A DNA stretch of 64,000 nucleotides from Xanthomarina arctica (GTDB taxonomy: Bacteria; Bacteroidota; Bacteroidia; Flavobacteriales; Flavobacteriaceae). Below are positions 1 through 10,000 of the stretch, piece after piece. The stretch is taken from the NCBI RefSeq assembly GCF_014638915.1, contig NZ_BMFQ01000001.1, positions 1,129,142 to 1,193,141 on the forward strand, given 5' to 3'. Position numbers and translations under genes: made by a program. Every line of letters starts with the position of its first letter. Position 1 is the first letter of the stretch. The notes under the pieces are model-generated. The model searched no databases. It was not told the DNA's origin and was given only the letters and a program-made list of their open reading frames with translations.

Positions 1-605
1 GTATGCCTATAGTTATGTTTGACCGCGTAGTAAATGAGATCAATTGCGATAAGGTTATTGTGGATGATATTTTAGGGTCAAAAAAAGCAGTAAATAAATT
101 AATTGAAACAGGCTGCAAAAACATAGCCATAATAACTACTAAAGACTATGTAAGCGTTGGTAGATTAAGAACTCAGGGGTATTTAGAAGCTTTAGAAGAA
201 CATAAAAGAATTCCGGAATCAAGGTTAATATTGAAAGTAGACGACAAATTAGTTTCAGAAGATCATTTAGAGGTTCTTGAAACTGAAATAGAATTGCTTT
301 TTGAGCAAAATAAAGATTTAGATGGCATTTTTGCTGTAAATGAATTGTACGCCATTATAGCTATGAAAGTTGCTAGAAAGCATAATAAACGTATTCCGGA
401 GGATATTCAAGTTATAGGGTTTACAGATGGCGTATTATCTAAACACGCTACGCCTAGCTTGACAACCGTAAGTCAGCATGGGCAAAAAATAGGAGAGAAA
501 ACAGCCGTATTATTAATTGATAAGTTAGAAAATGAAGATGAGGAAGAACGGTATCAAACTGTTATTATTGAAACAGAATTGATTGAAAGAGAATCGACAA
601 AATAA
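1..605 (+). CDS. LacI-family transcriptional regulator, C-terminal part (cut by window start)
   Basis: This is the effector-binding half of a LacI/GalR-type repressor; the helix-turn-helix and about the first third of the protein lie left of the window. The visible 200 residues have the periplasmic-binding-protein fold signature: FDRVV near the start, a GCKNIAIITT strand-turn, DLDGIFAVNELYAIIA, the IPEDIQVIGFTDG strand and a PSLTTVSQHG segment close to the end, all in the family order. The reading frame is open to the first base, so the ATG at position 3 is internal, not the start. It sits just upstream of an alpha-glucan/maltose catabolic operon on the same strand and is probably its regulator, sensing a sugar or sugar phosphate. 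That role is inferred from position and is common in flavobacterial alpha-glucan loci. Confidence 0.88.
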   Translation, partial: MPIVMFDRVVNEINCDKVIVDDILGSKKAVNKLIETGCKNIAIITTKDYVSVGRLRTQGYLEALEEHKRIPESRLILKVDDKLVSEDHLEVLETEIELLFEQNKDLDGIFAVNELYAIIAMKVARKHNKRIPEDIQVIGFTDGVLSKHATPSLTTVSQHGQKIGEKTAVLLIDKLENEDEEERYQTVIIETELIERESTK

Positions 606-736
606 AAATTAATACATCATAATTTAAAATATTTTATATATTTACACCCTATTCAAAACTTATATTTTCACTTCTCACCATAAGTTTTGATAAGTAATTA
701 AGCTTGTCAAAATAGTATTAATCTAAATATACTATT

Positions 737-2110
737 ATGAAAAAGCGTATCCTTGGATTTTGGGAAATTTGGAACATGAGTTTCGGATTTTTGGGAATTC
801 AATTTGGCTTTGCCCTACAAGGAGGCTTTATGTCTCGTATTTTTCAAACGCTTGGAGCAGAAAAAGATGCCATCCCATTATTGTGGATTGCAGCACCCTT
901 AACTGGATTATTGGTTCAACCAATAGTTGGTTATTTAAGCGATAGAACTTGGCATCCTAAATTAGGTCGACGCCGACCATATTTTTTAATTGGAGCCATA
1001 TTAAGTTCCTTCGCTTTGTTTTTCGTTCCAAACTCTCCCACATTATGGATGGCTGCCGGATTTTTATGGATCCTAGACGCGTCTATTAATATTTCTATGG
1101 AACCCTTTCGAGCTCTTGTAGCCGACAAGTTGCCTCAATCTCAACGCTCTTATGGCTTTGTTGTACAAACACTAATAATTGGAATAGGAACTTGGATAGC
1201 AAGTAATTTACCTTGGATGGTATCTCAATTAGGGGTTAGTAATTCTGCCGAATCTGGAGTCGTTCCAATGTCGGTTAAAGTCGCATTTGCAATTGGTGCA
1301 TTTGTGTTTTTAGCCAGTATTCTCTTTACAGTATTTAAAACAACCGAGTATCCGCCAGAGGATATGGAAGAGTTTGAACGTGAGAAAGCTAAAAAAAATC
1401 AATTTATTCCAGACATACTTAAAAACATAGGAAGCATGCCTTTAACTATGAAAAAACTTGGAATCATCCAGTTTTTCTCATGGTTTGCGTTTTTTACCAT
1501 GTGGAGTATGGCTAACCCGGCGTTAACGGAACATGTTTATCACACCCCAGCACCTCTAGAATCTAATTTTGATTTGGCTATTGTGGCGCAAGCAGACGCT
1601 TTTAACATTGCAAATACCGCTTTTCAAGAATCTTCAAATGCTGTTGGATCTGCCATGGGAGTTTATGGTCTATCGTCTATGGCTTTTGCTTTACTGCTAA
1701 CTTTTTACACTTCCAAAAGGAGAATTAATAGAAAACTAGTTCATATGTTTTCTTTAATGTTAGGAGGATTAGGGTTCTTACTTATGAGCTCAGCATCCCC
1801 AGAAAATTTAAAATACTGTTTTGTTCTTATTGGTTTTGCTTGGGGTAGTATACTATCTATGCCTTATGCTATGCTTTCTAGTTCTGTAGACCCTAAAAAA
1901 ATGGGGGTAATTATGGGAATTTTCAACATGTTTATAGTAATCCCTCAAATAATTGCGGCCTTAGGTGGTATCAATTTTGTGTCCGGATTATTAGGAGACG
2001 AGGCCATTAATGCCATGACTGTTGCAGGAATAAGTTTAATAATTGCAGGTTTTTGTAATTTATTAATTACTAATAAAAATGCGATAACCTATCAAGCAGA
2101 AGAAATATAG
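737..2110 (+). CDS. MFS sugar transporter, SLC45/GPH-like (probable maltose importer)
   Basis: This is a polytopic inner-membrane protein of 457 residues with about twelve hydrophobic segments, the usual size for MFS sugar carriers. The cytoplasmic loop between segments 2 and 3 reads GYLSDRTWHPKLGRRRPYF, the basic RxGRRRP signature seen in SLC45-like and GPH-related sugar:cation symporters. It is followed after one base by a beta-phosphoglucomutase gene and then a maltose phosphorylase gene. The likely job is therefore to carry maltose or short maltodextrins from periplasm to cytoplasm, where the phosphorylase splits them. The start is the only ATG that gives a full first membrane segment. 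The substrate is inferred from context; the transporter fold is clear. Confidence 0.88.
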   Translation: MKKRILGFWEIWNMSFGFLGIQFGFALQGGFMSRIFQTLGAEKDAIPLLWIAAPLTGLLVQPIVGYLSDRTWHPKLGRRRPYFLIGAILSSFALFFVPNSPTLWMAAGFLWILDASINISMEPFRALVADKLPQSQRSYGFVVQTLIIGIGTWIASNLPWMVSQLGVSNSAESGVVPMSVKVAFAIGAFVFLASILFTVFKTTEYPPEDMEEFEREKAKKNQFIPDILKNIGSMPLTMKKLGIIQFFSWFAFFTMWSMANPALTEHVYHTPAPLESNFDLAIVAQADAFNIANTAFQESSNAVGSAMGVYGLSSMAFALLLTFYTSKRRINRKLVHMFSLMLGGLGFLLMSSASPENLKYCFVLIGFAWGSILSMPYAMLSSSVDPKKMGVIMGIFNMFIVIPQIIAALGGINFVSGLLGDEAINAMTVAGISLIIAGFCNLLITNKNAITYQAEEI

Positions 2111-2111
2111 A

Positions 2112-2768
2112 ATGAACAAAAAGGGATTTATATTCGATTTAGATGGTGTCATCGTGGATACTGCAAAGTATCATTTTTTGGCATGGCAAAAATTAGCGAA
2201 AGGTATTGGTGTCAATTTTACCGAAGCTGAAAATGAACAATTAAAAGGTGTAAGCCGTGTGAAATCATTAGAGAAAATTTTAGAATGGGGAAATAAAACC
2301 ATCTCTGAAGCTGATTTCATGAAACTGATGACTCATAAAAATGAGGATTACCTAACCTATATAAACGACATGAATGAAGAAGAAATTCTTCCAGATGTTG
2401 TAAGAGTACTAGATTTTTTGAATGAAAAAAATCAAGGAATTGCACTAGGTTCAGCTAGTAAAAATGCTAGAATCATCTTACAAAAAGTAAGTTTATTGGA
2501 TAAGTTTAAAGCTATTGTTGATGGAAATGATGTGGTGAAAGGGAAACCTAATCCAGAAGTTTTCTTGAAAGGAGCATCCGCACTTCTTATCGAACCTAAT
2601 CAATGTATTGTTTTTGAAGATTCCGTTGCTGGAATTCAAGCGGCCAATGCGGCAAATATGATAAGTATTGGTATAGGTGAACAAGATATTTTATATGAAG
2701 CAGATTATGTGTTTAAGGATTTTACAGAAATGGATGTTAATTTCCTTAACGAGTTAATAAAAAAGTAA
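2112..2768 (+). CDS. pgmB: beta-phosphoglucomutase, HAD superfamily
   Basis: It converts beta-glucose 1-phosphate, the product of inverting maltose phosphorylase, to glucose 6-phosphate in the cytoplasm. The 218-residue length is typical. HAD motif I is FDLDGVIVDTA at residues 7-17 with the nucleophile and general acid/base aspartates. A cap domain follows. Motif II is the GSASKNA segment, and motif IV is FEDSVAGIQAA with the metal-binding acidic pair. The gene starts one base after the transporter stop and precedes the GH65 phosphorylase, the classic pgmB-malP pairing, so translation is probably coupled to the transporter. Assignment to pgmB rather than another HAD phosphatase rests on the motifs plus this pairing. 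Confidence 0.93.
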   Translation: MNKKGFIFDLDGVIVDTAKYHFLAWQKLAKGIGVNFTEAENEQLKGVSRVKSLEKILEWGNKTISEADFMKLMTHKNEDYLTYINDMNEEEILPDVVRVLDFLNEKNQGIALGSASKNARIILQKVSLLDKFKAIVDGNDVVKGKPNPEVFLKGASALLIEPNQCIVFEDSVAGIQAANAANMISIGIGEQDILYEADYVFKDFTEMDVNFLNELIKK

Positions 2769-2825
2769 ATTTTACAAGAAGCAATATTCGATGTGAAATA
2801 TTGGCTTCTTAATAGCGTATAGAAA

Positions 2826-5132
2826 ATGAATTTAGATTATATAAAACCAGACGAGTGGTCAATAATTGAAGAAGGATTTAATCCAGATCATATTAAGGCT
2901 TCCGAAAGTATTTTTAGCCTTGGCAATGGTGCCATGGGACAGCGTGCCAATTTTGAGGAGCATTATTCTGGAGCAACTTTTCAAGGTAGTTATATTGCTG
3001 GAGTGTATTACCCAGATAAAACCCGAGTTGGATGGTGGAAAAATGGCTACCCAGAATACTTTGCAAAAGTCTTAAATGCGCCAAGCTGGATAGGGATTGA
3101 TGTTCTTATTGATAACGAAAGGCTCGATTTAAATACCTGTAAAAATGTCAAAGATTTTAGACGTGAACTTAATATGAAAGAAGGTTGGTTGTCTCGCTCA
3201 TTCATGACGACTTTGAACAACGGAAAAGAATTAAAAGTTCAAGCCAAACGTTTTTTAAGTCTAGATTTAGATGAAGTTGGCGCGATAAACTATGAAATTA
3301 CACCACTAAATGGCGATGCTAACATTGTTTTTCAACCTTATATAGATGCAGGTATCACAAATGAAGATACCAATTGGGACGATAAATTTTGGGATACAAC
3401 CAAAGTAAGCCATCAAAATAATCAAGCATTTATTAATGCTAAAACCATGAAAACAGAGTTTCATACTTGTACTTTCATGGAGTCCAAATTATTTATTAAT
3501 GGGGAATCTATAGTTATAGAACCTATTGTAAAAACAGAAGCAAGTTCTATACAATTTGGTTATAGTCAAAACGTCAAACAAGACGAGACCTTTGCTATTC
3601 ATAAATTTGGTGGTTATACAGTTGATAGAAATCATAAAAAAGACCAATTAATATCTGCAGCAAAAACGACTTTAAAGAAAGCTACAGAACTTGGTTTTTA
3701 TGCTTTATTAGAAAATCAAAAAACAGCCTGGGCAGATATTTGGAATCTGGCCGATATCACCATTAAAGGAGATGTTAAAGCACAACAAGCTATTCGTTTT
3801 AATATATTTCAATTAAATCAAACCTATTTAGGTAAAGACTCTACATTAAATATTGGACCAAAAGGATTTACTGGCGAAAAGTACGGTGGTAGTACCTATT
3901 GGGACACAGAGGCTTATTGTATTCCTTTTTACATGGCTACAAAAGATCAAAAAGTAGCGCGATCACTTTTAGAATATCGTTTTAATCATTTAGAAAAAGC
4001 GATTGAGAATGCCGAAAAATTAGGCTTTAAAAATGGTGCGGCTCTTTATCCAATGGTAACCATGAATGGGGAAGAATGCCATAACGAATGGGAAATTACT
4101 TTTGAGGAAATTCATAGAAATGGCGCCATAGCTTTTGCTATTTTTAATTATTATCGCTTTACAGACGACTTTAGTTATATTCAAGAAAAAGGATTAGAAG
4201 TACTTATTGGTATTGCACGTTTTTGGCATCAACGCGCCAACTATTCTGTAGATAAAAAGCAATATGTTATTCTTGGAGTTACCGGACCTAATGAATATGA
4301 AAATAATATAAATAATAACTGGTACACAAACTACAGTGCTAAATGGTGTATAGAATATGCTCTTGAAAATATCCAAAAGATAGAATCAGAATATTCAACC
4401 GATTATACCCGTATCATGAATAAGACAAGATTGTCTAAAGCGGAATTAAAAGAATGGCAAGATGTTTCTAGTAATATGTATTTCCCTTTTAATGAAGAGA
4501 AAGGTGTGTACTTGCAGCAAGACGGATTTTTAGATAAAGAATTAATTACCGTTGCCGATTTAGATCAATCACAAAGACCAATTAATCAAAAATGGTCTTG
4601 GGATCGTATTTTACGTTCGCCATATATTAAACAAGCAGATGTATTGCAAGGTTTTTATTTCTTTGAAGATCATTTTACAACCGAAGCTTTAGAAAAGCAC
4701 TTCGACTTTTATGAACCTTTTACAGTCCATGAAAGTTCATTGTCTCCATGCGTACACAGTATTCAGGCGGCCAAGTTAAATAGAATGGAGCAAGCCTATC
4801 AGTTTTATTTAAGAACGGCGCGATTAGATTTAGACGATTATAATCATGAGGTAGATGAAGGTCTTCATATTACTTCTATGGCTGGAACTTGGATGAGTAT
4901 TGTTGAAGGTTTTGGTGGTATGCGTGTTAAAAATAACACCTTGTCTTTCGAGCCTAAGATCCCAAAACAATGGGAAGCATATTCCTTTAAAGTGAATTTT
5001 AGAAACCAAATCATTAAAGTCCATGTGTGTCAAAACGAAACGCATTTTGAAATTGAAGGTGAAGGGGAACTGAATATCTTGGTAAATAATGAAACCATAA
5101 CGATTGCACCAAATAATTTAGTAACCGTATGA
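2826..5132 (+). CDS. malP: GH65 maltose phosphorylase (or closely related disaccharide phosphorylase)
   Basis: It is a cytoplasmic inverting phosphorylase that splits maltose with phosphate into glucose and beta-glucose 1-phosphate. At 768 residues it is full length for GH65: an N-terminal beta-sandwich, an (alpha/alpha)6 barrel from roughly residue 320, and a C-terminal beta domain. The catalytic region reads GEECHNEWEITFEEIHRNG near residues 418-436 and contains the general-acid glutamate. GPKGFTGEKYGGSTYWDTE upstream is the conserved sugar-binding stretch. There is no signal peptide, consistent with a cytoplasmic enzyme. Together with the adjacent pgmB it forms an ATP-saving maltose catabolic route. 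Kojibiose or trehalose phosphorylase specificity cannot be excluded by eye, but the alpha-glucan setting favours maltose. Confidence 0.92.
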   Translation: MNLDYIKPDEWSIIEEGFNPDHIKASESIFSLGNGAMGQRANFEEHYSGATFQGSYIAGVYYPDKTRVGWWKNGYPEYFAKVLNAPSWIGIDVLIDNERLDLNTCKNVKDFRRELNMKEGWLSRSFMTTLNNGKELKVQAKRFLSLDLDEVGAINYEITPLNGDANIVFQPYIDAGITNEDTNWDDKFWDTTKVSHQNNQAFINAKTMKTEFHTCTFMESKLFINGESIVIEPIVKTEASSIQFGYSQNVKQDETFAIHKFGGYTVDRNHKKDQLISAAKTTLKKATELGFYALLENQKTAWADIWNLADITIKGDVKAQQAIRFNIFQLNQTYLGKDSTLNIGPKGFTGEKYGGSTYWDTEAYCIPFYMATKDQKVARSLLEYRFNHLEKAIENAEKLGFKNGAALYPMVTMNGEECHNEWEITFEEIHRNGAIAFAIFNYYRFTDDFSYIQEKGLEVLIGIARFWHQRANYSVDKKQYVILGVTGPNEYENNINNNWYTNYSAKWCIEYALENIQKIESEYSTDYTRIMNKTRLSKAELKEWQDVSSNMYFPFNEEKGVYLQQDGFLDKELITVADLDQSQRPINQKWSWDRILRSPYIKQADVLQGFYFFEDHFTTEALEKHFDFYEPFTVHESSLSPCVHSIQAAKLNRMEQAYQFYLRTARLDLDDYNHEVDEGLHITSMAGTWMSIVEGFGGMRVKNNTLSFEPKIPKQWEAYSFKVNFRNQIIKVHVCQNETHFEIEGEGELNILVNNETITIAPNNLVTV

Positions 5133-5136
5133 GATA

Positions 5137-7080
5137 ATGAATAATCTAGGTAAACTTTTTAGCATATTCGTTTTTTGTATAACGCTCTCATGTCATGATG
5201 AAGGTGAAAAAACAGTGGTTGTTTCTAACGAACCAATTTCTGTTTCAAATACATCTTTAACACATGTAGAACCATTAAATTGGTGGGTTGGAATGAAAAA
5301 TAACACCCTGCAATTATTAGTAAATCATCCTAAGATTGGTTTTACGACACCTGAAATAACATACAACGGTGTCACAATAAAAAAGGTTCATAAAGCAAAA
5401 AGTCCTAATTACTTGTTCATTGATTTAGAGATTTCAGAAGATACGAAGCCTGGGAAATTCGATATCATTTTTAAAGATGAAAATGATACTGTTGAAACCC
5501 ATACGTACCAATTACTTGAACGCAAAAATCCAGCGAATGATTATATAGGTTTTAATAGTTCAGATGCTATTTTTCTATTAACCCCAGACCGTTTTGCAAA
5601 TGGAGATCCTACAAATGATGTTGTAAAAGACTTAAATGAAGTAGAAATAGATAGAACTGATGGTTATGCCAGACATGGTGGCGATTTACAAGGCATTATA
5701 GATCATGTGGATTACATTTCAGACATGGGCTATACAGCTGTTTGGCCAATGCCTGTTTTATTAAACGATATGTTTGAAGCCTCATATCATGGTTATGCTA
5801 TAACAGATTATTCCCAAGTAGATCCTCGATTTGGAACTCTAGAAGAATATCAAGAGCTGTCTTTAAAGTTGAAGGAGAAAGGCATGAAATTGATTATGGA
5901 TCAGGTTGCTAATCATTGCGGTTTAGAACATTGGTGGATGAAAGATTTACCTTCTGAAGATTGGGTAAACAATCAAAAAAACTACGAGGAACATTTTGAA
6001 AACTGGAATGGAGAAACAAATATAGTCTCGAATCACAGGCGTACTACAAATCAAGATTTGTATGCTTCAAAAAGAGACAATCAAGAAATGACAGATGGCT
6101 GGTTTGTTTCTGCGATGCCAGATTTAAACCAACGTAATCCATACATGGCGAAATATCTGATTCAAAATAGTATTTGGTGGATTGAAACGTTAAATTTAGG
6201 TGGCATTCGTCAAGATACGTATCCGTATTCCGATAAAAATTTCATGCGTGATTGGGCAGGAGCCATCATGACAGAATATCCAAACTTTTCCATTGTTGGT
6301 GAAGAATGGAGCTCTAATCCACTTTTGGTTGCTTATTGGCAAACAGGAAATAACAATAAAGATGGGTATGAGTCAAATCTGAAATCAACTATGGATTTCC
6401 CTATGCAACATGCAATCATAGATGCCTTAAACCAGGAGGAATCATGGGATAAAGGATTCGTGAAAATATATGAAGGTTTAGCAAACGATTTTGTTTACCC
6501 TACGCCTAAAGACATCATGATTTTTCCTGATAACCATGATATGAGTCGCATTTTCACACAACTAAACGGCGATATTCCTAATACCAAAATGGCGTTAGCA
6601 ACCGTGTTAGCATTGCCTAGAATTCCGCAAATATATTACGGAACAGAAATTTTAATGAACGATTTTGATAACCCAGGAGATCATGGATTAATTCGAACCG
6701 ATTTTCCAGGAGGGTGGGAAAGCGATCAAATAAACGCATTTACAGCTGAAGGCCTAACGGATAATCAGAAGAACATGCAAGAATTTTTAAAAGCAGTTCT
6801 TAATTATCGTAAATCAAGTAAAGCCATTCACGAAGGGGAAACAATACATTTTGCACCTTTTAAGGGAACCTATTGTTTTTTTAGAATCCTAGATGATGAA
6901 GTGGTTGTTGTCATAATGAATAAGAATAAAGAAGCTATAACGCTCGATCTGGAACGTTTTGGTGAACTTGGATTACAAGGAAAACAATTAACTAATGTCA
7001 TCTCTAATGAAACCTTTGAATGGGCAGATTCGATGACTTTAGAAGAAAGAGGAGTAACCATTTTGACAACAAAAAAATAA
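5137..7080 (+). CDS. GH13 neopullulanase/SusA-like alpha-amylase lipoprotein
   Basis: It is an alpha-glucan hydrolase of 647 residues exported as a lipoprotein; the N-terminus has a hydrophobic run ending in the lipobox TLSC (Cys19). Residues about 40-130 form a beta-rich N-terminal domain of the cyclomaltodextrinase/SusA kind, and the (beta/alpha)8 barrel follows. All four GH13 regions are seen: DQVANHCG (about residue 255), GGIRQDTYPY with the nucleophile Asp (about 355), VGEEW with the acid/base Glu (about 388) and FPDNHDMSR (about 462). The start overlaps nothing and lies four bases after malP. It probably cuts imported maltooligosaccharides or pullulan fragments in the periplasm to feed the transporter. 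The exact cleavage pattern cannot be told from sequence. Confidence 0.92.
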   Translation: MNNLGKLFSIFVFCITLSCHDEGEKTVVVSNEPISVSNTSLTHVEPLNWWVGMKNNTLQLLVNHPKIGFTTPEITYNGVTIKKVHKAKSPNYLFIDLEISEDTKPGKFDIIFKDENDTVETHTYQLLERKNPANDYIGFNSSDAIFLLTPDRFANGDPTNDVVKDLNEVEIDRTDGYARHGGDLQGIIDHVDYISDMGYTAVWPMPVLLNDMFEASYHGYAITDYSQVDPRFGTLEEYQELSLKLKEKGMKLIMDQVANHCGLEHWWMKDLPSEDWVNNQKNYEEHFENWNGETNIVSNHRRTTNQDLYASKRDNQEMTDGWFVSAMPDLNQRNPYMAKYLIQNSIWWIETLNLGGIRQDTYPYSDKNFMRDWAGAIMTEYPNFSIVGEEWSSNPLLVAYWQTGNNNKDGYESNLKSTMDFPMQHAIIDALNQEESWDKGFVKIYEGLANDFVYPTPKDIMIFPDNHDMSRIFTQLNGDIPNTKMALATVLALPRIPQIYYGTEILMNDFDNPGDHGLIRTDFPGGWESDQINAFTAEGLTDNQKNMQEFLKAVLNYRKSSKAIHEGETIHFAPFKGTYCFFRILDDEVVVVIMNKNKEAITLDLERFGELGLQGKQLTNVISNETFEWADSMTLEERGVTILTTKK

Positions 7081-7088
7081 TTTCAAAA

Positions 7089-10000
7089 ATGAAAAATTTC
7101 GCTTGCTTTTTAGGGTTGCTAATTGGATTTAACAGTTTGGCTCAAGTGACCATTGTGGTTGATGAATTTCCAGAGAATACACCCGAGAATGCAACTGTTT
7201 TTATTTCAGGAAATTTTGATGGTTGGTCTGGAGGCAAAAAGGAATATCAGCTTGAGAAAAAAGAGAATTCTTACTTTATTACATTTCCAGAGTCATCAGA
7301 AAACCTGACATTTAAATTCACCCAAGGATCATGGGAATCTGCTGAATGCACTAGCCAAGGACTAAGTATTGATAACCGTTCCTATGCATTCAACAAGCCT
7401 AACGATACTATAAAAATACAAATTGCTGGTTGGGATAATCTTTTCGACCATGAAAACGTTTCTACGGCAACAAAAAATGTTTCCATTATATCAGAAGATT
7501 TTGAAATTTCACAGCTGGATAGAAAGCGACGTGTTTGGATGTATTTGCCTCCAAATTATAAAACATCCAACAAATCCTTTCCTGTTGTTTATATGCACGA
7601 TGCTCAAAATTTGTTTGATAAAAGGACCTCATCGTATTCAAATGAGTGGGAAGTTGATGAAACCTTAAATAAACTATTCAAGGAACATAATTTTGAACTT
7701 ATAGTTGTCGGAATTGATCATGGAGGAGATAAACGTTTGGATGAATATTCTCCATGGAAAAATGATGAATATGGGGGAGGAGAAGGTGATGCCTACATGG
7801 AATTTATTGTCAATACACTAAAACCATATGTTGATAATCATTATAAGACGCTCACTGATAAAAGTAATACCGCTATTATAGGCAGTTCCATGGGAGGATT
7901 AATTTCTTATTATGCCGCATTGGAATATCCAGATATATTTGGAAAAGTAGGTGTGTATTCTCCTGCTTTTTGGTTTGCACCTGAAGTGTCAGATTTTTCA
8001 AAAACAAATGGAGAAATTCAAGACACTAAAATTTACTTTTTGGCTGGTGGAAAAGAAGGTGAGAATACTGCTTTTTCTGAAATAAGCCAGACAGCTAGTG
8101 ATATGAATAATATAATTAACGTTCTAAAAGCTCAAGGTTTTCCTCCAAAAAATATACAGTCAAAAGTTGTCGCGGAAGGAAAACACAATGAAGATCTTTG
8201 GAGAAATGGTTTTGAAGAAACAATATTGTGGTTATTCCCAGAAGCTATCAACGAACGTGAATTTGTTAGTTTAAAAGAAACTGATTCTGGTTTGAATATC
8301 AATGTAAGTGATGGACAGTATCAGATTAAATTTTATTCACCAGAAATTATAGAAACGACATTTATTCCAGAAGGCGAAGTGTTTAAAAATCAATCTCACG
8401 CAGTGGTTTTAAAACCAAAAAAACTGGAAATAGTTTCGGTAGCGGAGTTAAATAAAACGATTATTTCTTCGGAAGGCATTGAAATTACAGTTCAAAAACA
8501 GCCTTTCAAAATTTCATATTCCTACAAAGGCAACCCAATTACTTCCGAAAAAAATGGCTATCAAAAAACGGATGATTTTGAGACCATTCAATTCAATTTA
8601 ACAGAAGATGAAGTGTTATATGGAGGAGGTGCTAGAGCGCTAGGAATGAATCGTCGTGGTAACCGATTAGAATTATATAATAAAGCACATTATGGTTATG
8701 AGGAGAGAAGTGAGTTGATGAATTTTACCTTACCTATAGTAATCTCCTCTAATCAATACATGATTCATTTTGATAATGCACCCATCGGGTTTTTAGATTT
8801 AGACAGTCAAAACGACAATACTTTAACTTACGAAACCATTTCCGGCCGTAAAACCTACCAAATAATTGTTGGAGATTCATGGTTAGATCTTATTGATAAT
8901 TATACCGATTTAACAGGGAAACAACCCATGTTGCCACGTTGGGCTTTTGGTAATTTTTCGAGTCGTTTTGGGTATCATTCACAAAAGGAAGTGATGGAAA
9001 CCATCGAGACCTTTAGAGATGAAGATATTCCTGTAGATGCCATTATTTTAGATCTATATTGGTTTGGAAAAAACATTCAAGGCACCATGGGTAACCTAGA
9101 ATTTTTTAGAGATTCCTTTCCTAATCCGAAGCAAATGATCAAGGATTTGCACAACAAAAATGTAGAAACCATTTTAATTACAGAACCTTTTATATTAACA
9201 ACATCTAATCGTTGGGAAGAAGCTGTAACGGAAGATATTTTAGCAAAAGATTCTATTGGAAATCCGTTTACTTATGATTTCTATTTTGGGAATACCGGCC
9301 TAATCGATATTTACAATCCGAAAGGAGAACAATGGTTTAAAAACATTTATAAAGATTTAGCTTTACAAGGTGTCAACGGTTTTTGGGGAGATTTAGGAGA
9401 ACCAGAAGTGCATCCTTCAGAATTACTTCATGCCACAGGAACTGCCGATGAGGTTCATAATATTTACGGCCATGATTGGGCGAAATTGGTTTATGAAGCT
9501 AGTCTAGAAGTGAATCCAAATAAACGTCCGTTTGTTTTAATGCGTGCTGGATATTCTGGGTCACAACGTTACGGGCTTGTGCCATGGTCTGGCGATGTGA
9601 ATAGAACTTGGGGCGGCTTGCAAAGTCAAACCGAAATAGCTTTACAAATGGCCATGCAAGGTTTAGCATATATGCATAGCGATTTAGGTGGTTTTGCAGG
9701 GGCGAATCTAGATGATGAATTATATACCCGATGGCTTCAATACGGTGTCTTTCAACCAATATTTAGACCTCATGCACAAGAAGAAGTGCCTAGTGAGCCT
9801 ATATTTAGAGAAGAGAAAACGAAAAATCGTGCTAAAAAAGCTATTGAGCTACGTTATCAGTTATTGCCATATAATTACACAATAGCCTTTCAAAATAATC
9901 AAACAGGAAGCCCACTTATGCGTCCGGTATTTTTTGATGAACCTACAAATAACGAACAGTTAATTAACGCCAACACATATTATTGGGGTGAAGATTTTTT

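Noticed and set aside
7020-7088. Upstream extension of the esterase-GH31 protein
   Set aside because: It lies wholly within the 3' end of the preceding GH13 gene and would mask a clear signal peptide beginning at 7089.
9499-9759. 86-residue minus-strand frame in the GH31 region
   Set aside because: It is antisense to the catalytic core of GH31.
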